From positions 1-21,385 of IMG/VR virus record IMGVR_UViG_3300047369_000620: a DNA stretch of 21,385 nucleotides. The stretch is one strand, 5' to 3'. Below are positions 14,895 to 21,385 of this stretch, piece by piece. This stretch comes from a virus. Both the position numbers and the translations under genes were made by a program. The first letter of the stretch is position 1, and every line of letters begins with the position of its first letter. The notes beneath the pieces were generated by a model. It searched no databases, was not told the origin of the DNA, and saw only the letters and a list, made by a program, of their open reading frames with translations.

Positions 14895-16795
14895 AATGGT
14901 TGTATAGTGGCTATGCTGTAATAGTTTCAATTTTATTACTTACAGCACTTAAAGTAGCAGACCCTACGCCACTAGAGAATATACGAAATCAAACATTTGA
15001 TTCTTATCAGCAACTAGATGAAATTAAACAAAGCAATGACGTTGTTTTATTAAACTTCGGCGAAAATACTTTAGCAACATATGGTCAGTATCCTTTCCCT
15101 AGACAATACTATGCCCAACTAATTGTAGATGTTGCTAGTAAAAACTCGGGTGTACTAGGTTGGACATTAATGTTTCCAGAAGAAGATAGGTTTGGTGGCG
15201 ACGACAGTTTTGCTAGTATTCTAAATCAAAACTTAGTTAATGTACCTGGTGCTAGACGTAACCCGATAAATTATAATGTTCTTAGCCAAACACCAAGTAG
15301 CAAAGGTATTAAAACAAGTGGACCACATATAGGCACGGGTACAATTGGACCTGTTCCAGCAACAGACTTTTTACTTACATGGAAAAATCTAGTAACAAAT
15401 GTTCCTATGTTAGAAGTAGTATCAAACGGAAAAGGCGTTAATGCCTCCGCACCGCAACCAGATTTTGTAACAAGAACATACCCATTAGCAATAGGTGTAG
15501 AAAATAAAATATATCCTAGTTTTGCTATAGAGATGTTAAGGGTTAAAACTGGACAAAAAAGTTATAAAATTAAAACAAGCGAAATAGGTATACAAGAATT
15601 TATGGTTAAAGGGTTCGAACCTTTTGTAACACAACCTGACGGTACAGCATATATACGTTTTAATAATACATTCGAAGAAATAGAATACACAGGAGCAGAA
15701 AGCATACCAGACTTAGGCGGTAAACTAGTAATTGTAGGTGTTACAGCAGAGGGTATTGCTAACCCTGTACCTACTCCAAGAGGCAACCTCTATCCACAGC
15801 ATATACACGCACACATGCTACAAAATATGATTGATGGTACCAATATAACCCGTAACCAGTTATCGCCGCTTATAGAACTTCTGTGTGCGTTGTGTGGCAT
15901 GATTTTAATAGCCATCGCGGTGTATAGATTGCCTTTACTGTGGACAGCACCTATTTCACTGCTGATTTTAGGTGGAGAAGCATACGGTAGTGTGTGGCTA
16001 TATCAAAATAAATTACAATTAGTAGATGCTACTTTTCCTGTGATAAGTGGCTTTTTGATTTTCACACAATCAGCATTTAATAATTTCTACAAACAATACA
16101 AATTACGACAACAAATTAAAGGACAGTTTGGTACTTACATATCCCCGGACTATGTTGATATGTTAGTTAAAGATCCTAGTTTAATGAAACTAGGTGGCGA
16201 AAGAAAAGAAATGAGTTTCATGTTTGCTGACATAGTCGGCTTTACGCCCATATCAGAAAAGTACATGAAAGCAGATGACCCAGAAGGATTAGTAGAACTT
16301 ATAAACAGTTTCTTAGATAAAATGACAAAAATAGTTTTGAAGAACGGTGGTACAATAGACAAGTTCATGGGCGACTGTATAATGGCATTTTGGAACGCAC
16401 CTTTACCATGTGAAAATCATGCTGAGATGGCCGTTAAAACAGCGATAGAAATTGAACTACTTGGTGACGAACTAGAAAAAGAAATGGAAGAACGTGGCCT
16501 GCCAAGAGTGAAATTTGGTACAGGTGTAAATACTGGTACATGTATTGTTGGTAACATGGGTGCTGAAACAAGATTAGATTATAGTGTTGTAGGCGATGCT
16601 GTAAACTTAGGTGCTAGATTAGAAGCACAAACAAGAGCAGAAGATACACCAATTATTGTTTCTGAATATACATACTTACAATGTAGTGATATAGCATTTA
16701 GTAGCATAGGCGAAGTTACTGTAAAAGGTAAAGAAGAGCCTGTTAGAATGTATGCTCCATTGTTTGATGGTGCGGTTAGAAAACTTTACAAGTAA
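14891..16795 (+). CDS. Membrane adenylate cyclase with CHASE2 sensor domain
   Basis: 634 residues from GTG at 14891, which has GAAGGA eight bases upstream and a GTGA overlap; an ATG at 14870 would add seven residues but lacks a ribosome site. An N-terminal membrane segment (about 4-20) is followed by a periplasmic CHASE2 domain (about 25-320), three membrane segments (about 326-395) and a class III cyclase domain (about 430-620). All catalytic positions are present: metal-binding Asp in FADIVGFT (codon 16229) and in DKFMGD (codon 16373), adenine-selecting Lys (16361) and Asp in RLDYSVVGD (16577), and the transition-state Asn and Arg in VNLGARLE (16604 and 16616). It should therefore make cAMP from ATP in response to an envelope signal. 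It is co-transcribed with FNR under a late promoter. Such an enzyme is very unusual in a phage. The gene abuts the convergent gene at 16796 with no gap. Confidence 0.93.
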   Translation: MKWLYSGYAVIVSILLLTALKVADPTPLENIRNQTFDSYQQLDEIKQSNDVVLLNFGENTLATYGQYPFPRQYYAQLIVDVASKNSGVLGWTLMFPEEDRFGGDDSFASILNQNLVNVPGARRNPINYNVLSQTPSSKGIKTSGPHIGTGTIGPVPATDFLLTWKNLVTNVPMLEVVSNGKGVNASAPQPDFVTRTYPLAIGVENKIYPSFAIEMLRVKTGQKSYKIKTSEIGIQEFMVKGFEPFVTQPDGTAYIRFNNTFEEIEYTGAESIPDLGGKLVIVGVTAEGIANPVPTPRGNLYPQHIHAHMLQNMIDGTNITRNQLSPLIELLCALCGMILIAIAVYRLPLLWTAPISLLILGGEAYGSVWLYQNKLQLVDATFPVISGFLIFTQSAFNNFYKQYKLRQQIKGQFGTYISPDYVDMLVKDPSLMKLGGERKEMSFMFADIVGFTPISEKYMKADDPEGLVELINSFLDKMTKIVLKNGGTIDKFMGDCIMAFWNAPLPCENHAEMAVKTAIEIELLGDELEKEMEERGLPRVKFGTGVNTGTCIVGNMGAETRLDYSVVGDAVNLGARLEAQTRAEDTPIIVSEYTYLQCSDIAFSSIGEVTVKGKEEPVRMYAPLFDGAVRKLYK

Positions 16796-17419
16796 TTATT
16801 CGTCAGGTGACCAATGTTCCATAGAACGGAATATACTTCTAGCAGTTATTAAATCTTTCTTAAGTTCCACAAGATAAAAAAATTCAAAAGGCTTATTGCC
16901 AACTTTTTCTAAAGGATAATGATATGTAGAAGTAATTTTATCTATTACTCTTACATCTTTATTAATACAGTTAATAATACTGTTACGCCATTCAGCATCA
17001 ATAAACAAATCAACAACAAATTGATGTGCTTCATTATCTGGATTATAACTATTCATAATATTCAATAGTTCGTAATATAATGCTCGTATAGGATTTAGAT
17101 TCTTTCTATACTTACTCATAATAATATCGTGATGCCACTGGTCTTCTTTAGTACATTGGTTAGTATAAAAGTAATAGTATTCTTCCATAAAAGCAACTAA
17201 TACATGTTTAGCACTCTTTTTAATTTTACTAGTTAGTAGACGTTTTAATTTACTTACAATTTTAGAATGATATTCTGATAAGACATTTTTATACTTATTG
17301 GACAAATACTCAAGATCCATTGTACCGTCAAGAAAGTCATTAGGTATTTCGTTTGTTTTTGCGAATTTTATTAATAGTGATTCAAATCTAACAAGTCTGA
17401 AGTCAATTATGTCGGTCAT
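16796..17419 (-). CDS. Conserved-looking hypothetical protein downstream of Nudix
   Basis: 207 residues from the ATG at 17419 (MTDIIDFRLVRFESLL); an ATG at 17497 would add 26 residues and overlap the Nudix gene by 95 bases, which is less likely. It appears all-helical, rich in Lys, Tyr, Asn and Ile, with no signal peptide or membrane segment. No motif is recognised. It overlaps the Nudix gene end by 17 bases and is the last gene of the minus-strand unit headed by gp14, so it is probably expressed late. Its stop codon directly abuts the stop of the convergent cyclase gene. Function unknown. Confidence 0.75.
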   Translation of the reverse strand: MTDIIDFRLVRFESLLIKFAKTNEIPNDFLDGTMDLEYLSNKYKNVLSEYHSKIVSKLKRLLTSKIKKSAKHVLVAFMEEYYYFYTNQCTKEDQWHHDIIMSKYRKNLNPIRALYYELLNIMNSYNPDNEAHQFVVDLFIDAEWRNSIINCINKDVRVIDKITSTYHYPLEKVGNKPFEFFYLVELKKDLITARSIFRSMEHWSPDE

Positions 17420-17912
17420 CTTTTTTATGTATATCCAATATAGTTTGTAACTTATCTCTACCTTTGTTATAGAGTAGAGTTGCTCTAGCACCTTCATGTA
17501 AAGGTTTAGGCCAATTGCCTATATTTACCCACGCATACCCACAACTTTCGCCGTTGAGTGTAGGTAAAAACTCATCTTCTATAACCGCTACAAAACTATA
17601 ATACATAAAATTTCTATCTTTGCTTTGATAAACGTCTATTGGATTAAGTTTATTAATATCAGGAACTATTCCTAACTCTTCCTCTACTTCTCTAATCAGT
17701 GCTTCGTATGGCGATTCGTTATTCTCAACGATACCGCCCCAAAATCCCCAAGTGTGTTTTTGTCTTTTGTCGCTGTTTCTGAACTGTAAGAGTACTCTGT
17801 TAGTCCTAGTAGAAAGAAATACTGCCCCAACGGCAACAACACCCTGAAAAGGTTCTACAGGACTAGTGTCCAATATCCCGGGTTGTACTCGCCTTCGTAA
17901 ATGCTCATCCAT
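17403..17912 (-). CDS. Nudix hydrolase
   Basis: 169 residues from the ATG at 17912, which is preceded by AGGA at a good distance; an ATG five codons upstream (17927) is possible. The Nudix box is perfect: G-x5-E-x7-REVEEELGI, within GGIVENNESPYEALIREVEE. It is preceded by VVAVGAVFLSTRTNRVLLQF and TWGFWGG, typical of NTP or nucleoside-diphosphate-X pyrophosphatases. Substrates could be nucleotides, dinucleotides or capped RNA; the sequence does not decide. Its start lies inside the end of gp15 (about 58 bases overlap), so translation is probably coupled. T4 itself carries a Nudix gene (nudE) with a different location. Confidence 0.9.
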   Translation of the reverse strand: MDEHLRRRVQPGILDTSPVEPFQGVVAVGAVFLSTRTNRVLLQFRNSDKRQKHTWGFWGGIVENNESPYEALIREVEEELGIVPDINKLNPIDVYQSKDRNFMYYSFVAVIEDEFLPTLNGESCGYAWVNIGNWPKPLHEGARATLLYNKGRDKLQTILDIHKKDDRHN

Positions 17913-19213
17913 AGTTTTCCTGTCCATCTATAAACTTTATTAGTATTTAAGTTCTTTGATGTTGCTGTAGTGTCTGATTTGGTACTAGCATCAAAACTAA
18001 CAGTCCAACCAGTATCACCATATTCTATAATGTCATTTGCCGAAGCAACTACATTCCAATTTGTATATCCGTCTCCTAAGTCTTCAGTAATAAGATATCG
18101 TTGACCGTATGCTAGATCTGGTAAAGTACCATCACCTGGATAGTTTTTAGTAGGATCTATAATTTTATTTACGTCACCGATTGTCGAGGCCGGCAATGTA
18201 TCAGTATCTAAATTAAAAACTAGTTGAGTATCGTCTGCTGGATTAATAGCAATAGTTCCTGCTATATCCTGAGTATCGTCATCTAAGTCATCTATTATTT
18301 TAAGTTTTAGTAAACTAATACTATCTTGCACTTCTTTATCATACATTTCTATTAGCGATGACCAACTCTGCGTATTTACACCGGCTGAGTCTAGTAATGT
18401 AATAGCACTTCCTACAACTTGTATTCTGTAATTACCCGGAGTTACAATAACTCTAGATGTTAAGTCAAAGTTTCTAAAGAAGTCGTATATGTCTTCATCA
18501 TAACCGATATCGGTAAGATTTTGACCGTTAAAGTCAGCAAATACATTTGTTTGTATTTCGTGTATAATGCTCTGACGTTTAACTTTAGCAGGTGGATTTA
18601 TCCAAATAGGTAATTGGAAAGTCAATGTGGATACATCGATCTGTTCGTCAACCCCCTGCGGTAGTGTTCTATTATTAAACTGTATATCTGTTAATTCTAC
18701 TTCTACTATTTGTGTCCAATCAAATGGATTAGTATTTTGTTGTAATTGTATAGTAGGATTAAATAGTACTAAAATTTGTTCCATAAGTTGAAGTTTAGTA
18801 TCTGTATTTGGAGTCCAAATATCAACTTGCATACTTAGGTTAAAGGGAACAGGCATATATCTGTTTATTGTGTATTGATTGCCTTGCTCGTTACTATAAG
18901 ATTCAGTTGCCTCGTCGTACTTTCTTTCTGTTACTGATTTAGTATCAGTAAAAAACGGATCTTGTGTTCTATCTCTTGCTAACTGTAAACTTGCAATACT
19001 AACTCCTATAAAAGGTGTACTGTTAATTACGTTTTCTGAATTTTCTCTAAGTAAATGCGAAACCATTCTACTTGGATCAGCATATCGAACAGGAACGGTA
19101 TTGTATTTTACATCTTCGCCGTTACGTCCGCCTTCTGCTACTTTGAAAGCATGAAATATTCTAATAAATTGTAGAATATATCTTCTTACTTGTTCATCAT
19201 ACCAATATTGCAT
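17855..19213 (-). CDS. 15: Tail sheath stabiliser and completion protein, gp15-like
   Basis: 452 residues. The first about 230 align in order with T4 gp15: WYDEQVRRYILQFIRIFHAF (T4 FYNSSFRRYATLMGDLFSNI), VPVRYADPSRMV (VPITYASKEHFM), MPVPFNLSMQVDIWT (SPIKMIYELSIFT), MEQILVLFNP (VEQILPYFQP) and LTFQLPIWINPPAKV (LTFEVNGWMYPPV). In T4, gp15 caps the tail tube and sheath and joins the tail to the neck. T4 gp15 is 272 residues. The extra C-terminal about 180 residues include GQRYLITEDLGD, NDIIEYGDTGWTVSFD and GEYNPGYWTLVL, an added domain that may be general in marine relatives. It starts two bases after the gp14 stop. Expressed from the minus-strand late unit. Confidence 0.88.
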   Translation of the reverse strand: MQYWYDEQVRRYILQFIRIFHAFKVAEGGRNGEDVKYNTVPVRYADPSRMVSHLLRENSENVINSTPFIGVSIASLQLARDRTQDPFFTDTKSVTERKYDEATESYSNEQGNQYTINRYMPVPFNLSMQVDIWTPNTDTKLQLMEQILVLFNPTIQLQQNTNPFDWTQIVEVELTDIQFNNRTLPQGVDEQIDVSTLTFQLPIWINPPAKVKRQSIIHEIQTNVFADFNGQNLTDIGYDEDIYDFFRNFDLTSRVIVTPGNYRIQVVGSAITLLDSAGVNTQSWSSLIEMYDKEVQDSISLLKLKIIDDLDDDTQDIAGTIAINPADDTQLVFNLDTDTLPASTIGDVNKIIDPTKNYPGDGTLPDLAYGQRYLITEDLGDGYTNWNVVASANDIIEYGDTGWTVSFDASTKSDTTATSKNLNTNKVYRWTGKLWMSIYEGEYNPGYWTLVL

Positions 19214-19215
19214 TT

Positions 19216-20289
19216 TTAATTATCCGTCTTAGGTTTAACAATTTTACTAACGTATGTTCTTTCATTAGTAGTTGATTTGTCTGTGTTAGTTGTTTGTGTG
19301 GTATTGTTAATAAACCCATCTAGGATTCTATTAGCACTAGAGAATATTTGTTTGCTATCATCAGCAACTTTAACCCAACGAGTACCTTGTTTTTTAAATA
19401 TTCTACTCGGAGTAAAGTCTGTTCTTAAGAAATAGTCACCGTCTGCTGATGCTAATGGGAATGATATGCCACTACCAAGTAGTGTAGCACCATTCGGAGC
19501 ACCATCAATTGTGCCTATAAACGGTTTGCCTTTGGCATTTTCGTCTACATACAAGTGAGCACCATCGGCATAATAAGGATCATTCGGTACTTCGTTTTCT
19601 GCTTGTTGTACAATAGCATCAGAAATATCAATTTCATCTTTGTATGTGCTAATGATGTTTCTTAGATCATCTTCTTCGTCACCATAACCAATAATATCTC
19701 TGTACTCTTGTGAGTCGGATATAGGTCCTAGTTTAACTCTCCACATGTGTGGCCACCAATTTGGATCAAATCCTTCTGACGGCCTACTGGCATCTGTAAC
19801 TACATAAAACCTATTTACAGCATCTTTTCTTTCGTCTAACAATAAGTCGTCACGTAGATGCGGTAATTCTATTACATCACCAGCCATTAATTTTCTGCCT
19901 ATAGTTTCTACCATAGTATCCATATGAAAACTCATAAAAAGAGTATCATTTGATAAAAACATTCCAAATTGTGTAAGATCAAAGTCGTTGTCGCCTACAT
20001 TGTAAGCACCACGTAATTCAAATATATCGTCGCTATACTTTCTGTCCCTATTTTCTAAGAATAAAACATCTTGTATAAACGTTTCGCCTGTTCTTTGATC
20101 ACCATCTGAACCGTAATTATTACCTTCCTGTGGTTTAGAAAAGTCGTTAGTGTCGCCCTGATCGTGTACACCTAAGTATTTGTGTACGTTTACACCAGTA
20201 CCGCCTGCGTATATATTTTCCGCCACGATACCGTCGATAAACTTATAATCGTTTCTTTTAACTGGGTTCCATAAACTTATTTTAGGCAT
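19216..20289 (-). CDS. 14: Neck protein, gp14-like
   Basis: 357 residues beginning MPKISLWNPVKRNDYKFIDG. Segments such as GGTGVNVHKYLG, QDVLFLENRDRKYSDDIFEL, FDLTQFGMFLSNDTLFMSFH, GDVIELPHLRDD and WWPHMWRVKLGPISDSQEY are typical of gp14-type neck proteins of marine T4-like phages. It lies immediately before gp15, the T4 order (14-15). In T4, gp13 and gp14 close the head and receive the tail. The C-terminal part contains IGTIDGAPNGATLLGSG and RWVKVADD, a small added domain. No gp13 lies directly upstream in this window. There is no Shine-Dalgarno motif: a late octamer ends five bases before the ATG. Identity rests on pattern memory and gene order rather than a computed alignment. Confidence 0.75.
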   Translation of the reverse strand: MPKISLWNPVKRNDYKFIDGIVAENIYAGGTGVNVHKYLGVHDQGDTNDFSKPQEGNNYGSDGDQRTGETFIQDVLFLENRDRKYSDDIFELRGAYNVGDNDFDLTQFGMFLSNDTLFMSFHMDTMVETIGRKLMAGDVIELPHLRDDLLLDERKDAVNRFYVVTDASRPSEGFDPNWWPHMWRVKLGPISDSQEYRDIIGYGDEEDDLRNIISTYKDEIDISDAIVQQAENEVPNDPYYADGAHLYVDENAKGKPFIGTIDGAPNGATLLGSGISFPLASADGDYFLRTDFTPSRIFKKQGTRWVKVADDSKQIFSSANRILDGFINNTTQTTNTDKSTTNERTYVSKIVKPKTDN

Positions 20290-20294
20290 AACTG

Positions 20295-20302
20295 TATTTA
20301 TC
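20295..20302 (-). promoter_or_regulatory. Late promoter octamer GATAAATA (minus strand) at the gp14 start
   Basis: Minus-strand GATAAATA followed by CAGTT and the gp14 ATG, so the predicted +1 is the A of the start codon. It lies four bases from the -35 hexamer of a plus-strand sigma70-type promoter. Confidence 0.72.
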
Positions 20303-20305
20303 AGA

Positions 20306-20334
20306 TTGACAACGGTTTCATTTTTTGCTATTAT
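20306..20334 (+). promoter_or_regulatory. Sigma70-type promoter (TTGACA-N17-TATTAT)
   Basis: -35 TTGACA at 20306-20311 and -10 TATTAT at 20329-20334 with a 17-base spacer. The predicted +1, seven bases after the -10, is 20341, the A of an ATG. Probably an early promoter. Confidence 0.8.
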
Positions 20335-20340
20335 ATGTTT

Positions 20341-20574
20341 ATGGAAATTTATGAAATAGTGATAATTGGGGTTGTACTAATAGGAGCATCTTGGAATGCT
20401 TACTACATTGGTCGTAACGAAGGTAGAAAAGATGCTCAGCAAGAAGCAATGATAGGAACACTTATATTTGCTAGAGACAAACTATTGCTCAAGGACAAAG
20501 AAGATATAGTTTGGCAATACTTAAATGACGACATGGCAACAATAGTAAAAATGGTTGTTGATCGCAAGATTTGA
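20341..20574 (+). CDS. Small membrane-anchored protein
   Basis: 77 residues from the ATG at 20341; an in-frame ATG at 20335 falls between the -10 hexamer and the predicted +1 and would not be in the mRNA. An N-terminal membrane segment (residues 5-22, EIVIIGVVLIGASWNAYYIG) is followed by a basic stretch (RNEGRKDAQQ) and a helical soluble tail ending VVDRKI. No family is recognised. There is no Shine-Dalgarno motif; the message is predicted to be leaderless. It is divergent from gp14 and probably early-expressed. Confidence 0.75.
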   Translation: MEIYEIVIIGVVLIGASWNAYYIGRNEGRKDAQQEAMIGTLIFARDKLLLKDKEDIVWQYLNDDMATIVKMVVDRKI

Positions 20575-20580
20575 ATCTAT

Positions 20581-20613
20581 TTGACACCCTTTTTGCCAAA
20601 AAAATTATATATA
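20581..20613 (+). promoter_or_regulatory. Possible sigma70-type promoter (perfect -35, weaker -10)
   Basis: TTGACA at 20581-20586 followed by an A/T-rich TTATATATA stretch (20605-20613). The best -10 (TATATA) gives a spacer of 19-21 bases, longer than ideal. It sits in the gap between two genes and ahead of the gene at 20639. Confidence 0.5.
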
Positions 20614-20622
20614 GTTTTTAAA

Positions 20623-20646
20623 ATGAGTAATTATTGGTATGGCTAG
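20623..20646 (+). other. Seven-codon mini-ORF overlapping the next start
   Basis: ATG at 20623 encodes MSNYWYG and stops at TAG 20644-20646, past the ATG of the next gene (20639). It would lie at the very 5' end of the message if the upstream promoter is used. It may be a leader peptide for translational coupling, or chance. Confidence 0.25.
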
Positions 20647-21385
20647 AAAGAAAAAAGAACGATCTATATACATCACAACAGAGCCTGATTGGAAGACTCT
20701 GAAGTTAGTTACGGAACCGGAAGAGCAAACTAAAGCATTCCGTAGTTGCGAATACTTTGCTAGAACAGAAGTTAGCAAAACTAAAGGTCTGCCAATTGTA
20801 AAAAGTTGGATTAAAGATCATACTGGTTGGACTCCTGAAGAAGTAAAAATTATTTTAGCAAATCCTGACTGGACTTTTAGTTCTTGTATCAGTACAATTT
20901 ATGTGTGGCACAAATTAGGCTACATGCCAGAAACCTTACGCGAACATTATGAGAAACGTAAAGAAGAAGAGTGGATTCCACGTGGTAAAAAATGTCTTGC
21001 TGAAAAAATAGAAAAACTAGAAGACAAAAAAGCAAAGCCTGTAATCAGTATACAGCAAAGAATGAAAGAACAGGTATCTGATTTATGTGGTGAGTTTGAA
21101 TTTTTTATTGACGAATTCGTCGACGGTAATAAAACACTCAAAGAGTTTGATCCATATAAAATGATGATGTCTTATCAACCTGAAATCAAAGGCCCTCATG
21201 CTAAAATTATTAAAGAGGAGTTTGAAGCACAACACGAAGAAGCAAAATTAGTTGCTGAGTGGCAAGACGAAGACATAAAAGAAGGCTATGGTCACTTCGA
21301 TGCTAAGATGCGTAAGACCTTCTTACAAGTGTTTGAAAAGATAGATACTGCTTGTGATACTATTATTGCCACAAAAGCCACTACA
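20639..21385 (+). CDS. Hypothetical protein, 3' end outside window
   Basis: The frame is open from ATG at 20639 to the end of the window (at least 249 residues). It begins MARKKKERSIYITTEPDWKT and is mainly charged and helical, with conserved-looking stretches WIKDHTGWTPEEVKIILANP, TFSSCISTIYVWHKLGYM and VISIQQRMKEQVSDLCGEFE. The TPEEVKIILANPDW to YVWHKLGYMP region could be a small DNA- or protein-binding helical domain, but no family is recognised. There is no signal peptide or membrane segment. The start is chosen because it is the first ATG of the frame after the promoter-like region; the ribosome site is weak. Function unknown. Confidence 0.75.
   Translation, partial: MARKKKERSIYITTEPDWKTLKLVTEPEEQTKAFRSCEYFARTEVSKTKGLPIVKSWIKDHTGWTPEEVKIILANPDWTFSSCISTIYVWHKLGYMPETLREHYEKRKEEEWIPRGKKCLAEKIEKLEDKKAKPVISIQQRMKEQVSDLCGEFEFFIDEFVDGNKTLKEFDPYKMMMSYQPEIKGPHAKIIKEEFEAQHEEAKLVAEWQDEDIKEGYGHFDAKMRKTFLQVFEKIDTACDTIIATKATT

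Noticed and set aside
17419-17497. Longer start (ATG 17497) for the gene after Nudix
   Set aside because: It would overlap the Nudix gene by 95 bases and has no ribosome site; MTDIIDF at 17419 gives the usual small overlap.
1-21385. tRNA, tmRNA, CRISPR arrays, insertion sequences, attachment sites
   Set aside because: Scanned by eye on both strands; no cloverleaf, regular spacer-repeat array, transposase or terminal inverted repeats were seen. A covariance-model search could still find a weak RNA.
1-21385. Assignment to a named pelagiphage or OM43 phage
   Set aside because: Gene style fits such phages, but identity cannot be established without a database comparison.

Overview
The window reads as part of the genome of an AT-rich, marine-type, T4-like contractile-tailed phage (myovirus). 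The direct evidence is a minus-strand gene whose N-terminal half lines up along its length with the T4 gp15 tail sheath stabiliser, a neighbouring gp14-like neck gene, two very large tail-fibre genes with collagen-like Gly-X-Y shafts, and copies of a T4-type late promoter octamer (GATAAATA, compare T4 TATAAATA). Gene packing is very tight (ATGA, TAATG and GTGA overlaps). The host cannot be read from the sequence. The low GC and gene style fit phages of streamlined marine bacteria such as SAR11 or OM43, but that is inference.

Layout. (1) 1-6905, plus strand: two tail-fibre genes, the first cut by the window edge, sharing repeat modules, a collagen-like shaft and the same C-terminal domain; a strong terminator follows. 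(2) 6973-12046, plus strand, behind a late promoter: an overlapping operon with two paralogous small membrane/coiled-coil proteins, CsgF, CsgG, a curlin-repeat protein, a FecR-domain protein and a second curlin-repeat protein. This is an apparently near-complete curli (type VIII) secretion locus without CsgE, CsgC or CsgD. (3) 12050-12859: a consensus sigma70-type promoter and three small membrane proteins. (4) 12866-13402: a single late transcription unit for a lipoprotein, with a candidate programmed -1 frameshift site, closed by a terminator. (5) 13423-16795: a periplasmic protein, then an overlapping operon of ferredoxin-NADP reductase, a DUF2693-like protein and a membrane adenylate cyclase with a CHASE2 sensor. 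(6) 20302-16796, minus strand: gp14-like neck protein, gp15, a Nudix hydrolase and an unknown protein. (7) 20306-21385, plus strand: sigma70-type promoters, a small membrane protein and an unknown gene cut by the window edge.

The most striking content is the combination of phage-encoded curli export and amyloid-like subunits with a FecR protein and a CHASE2 adenylate cyclase, all apparently under late control. FecR and CHASE2-cyclase genes often sit together in bacteria, so an envelope-sensing/cAMP module tied to curli-like secretion is a reasonable hypothesis. A second layer is regulatory: several promoters, both late-type and sigma70-type, lie so close to the start codon that the predicted +1 falls on or next to the first base of the codon, suggesting leaderless mRNAs. 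No tRNA, rRNA, CRISPR array or insertion sequence was seen, and no gene-free stretch exceeds 300 bases.
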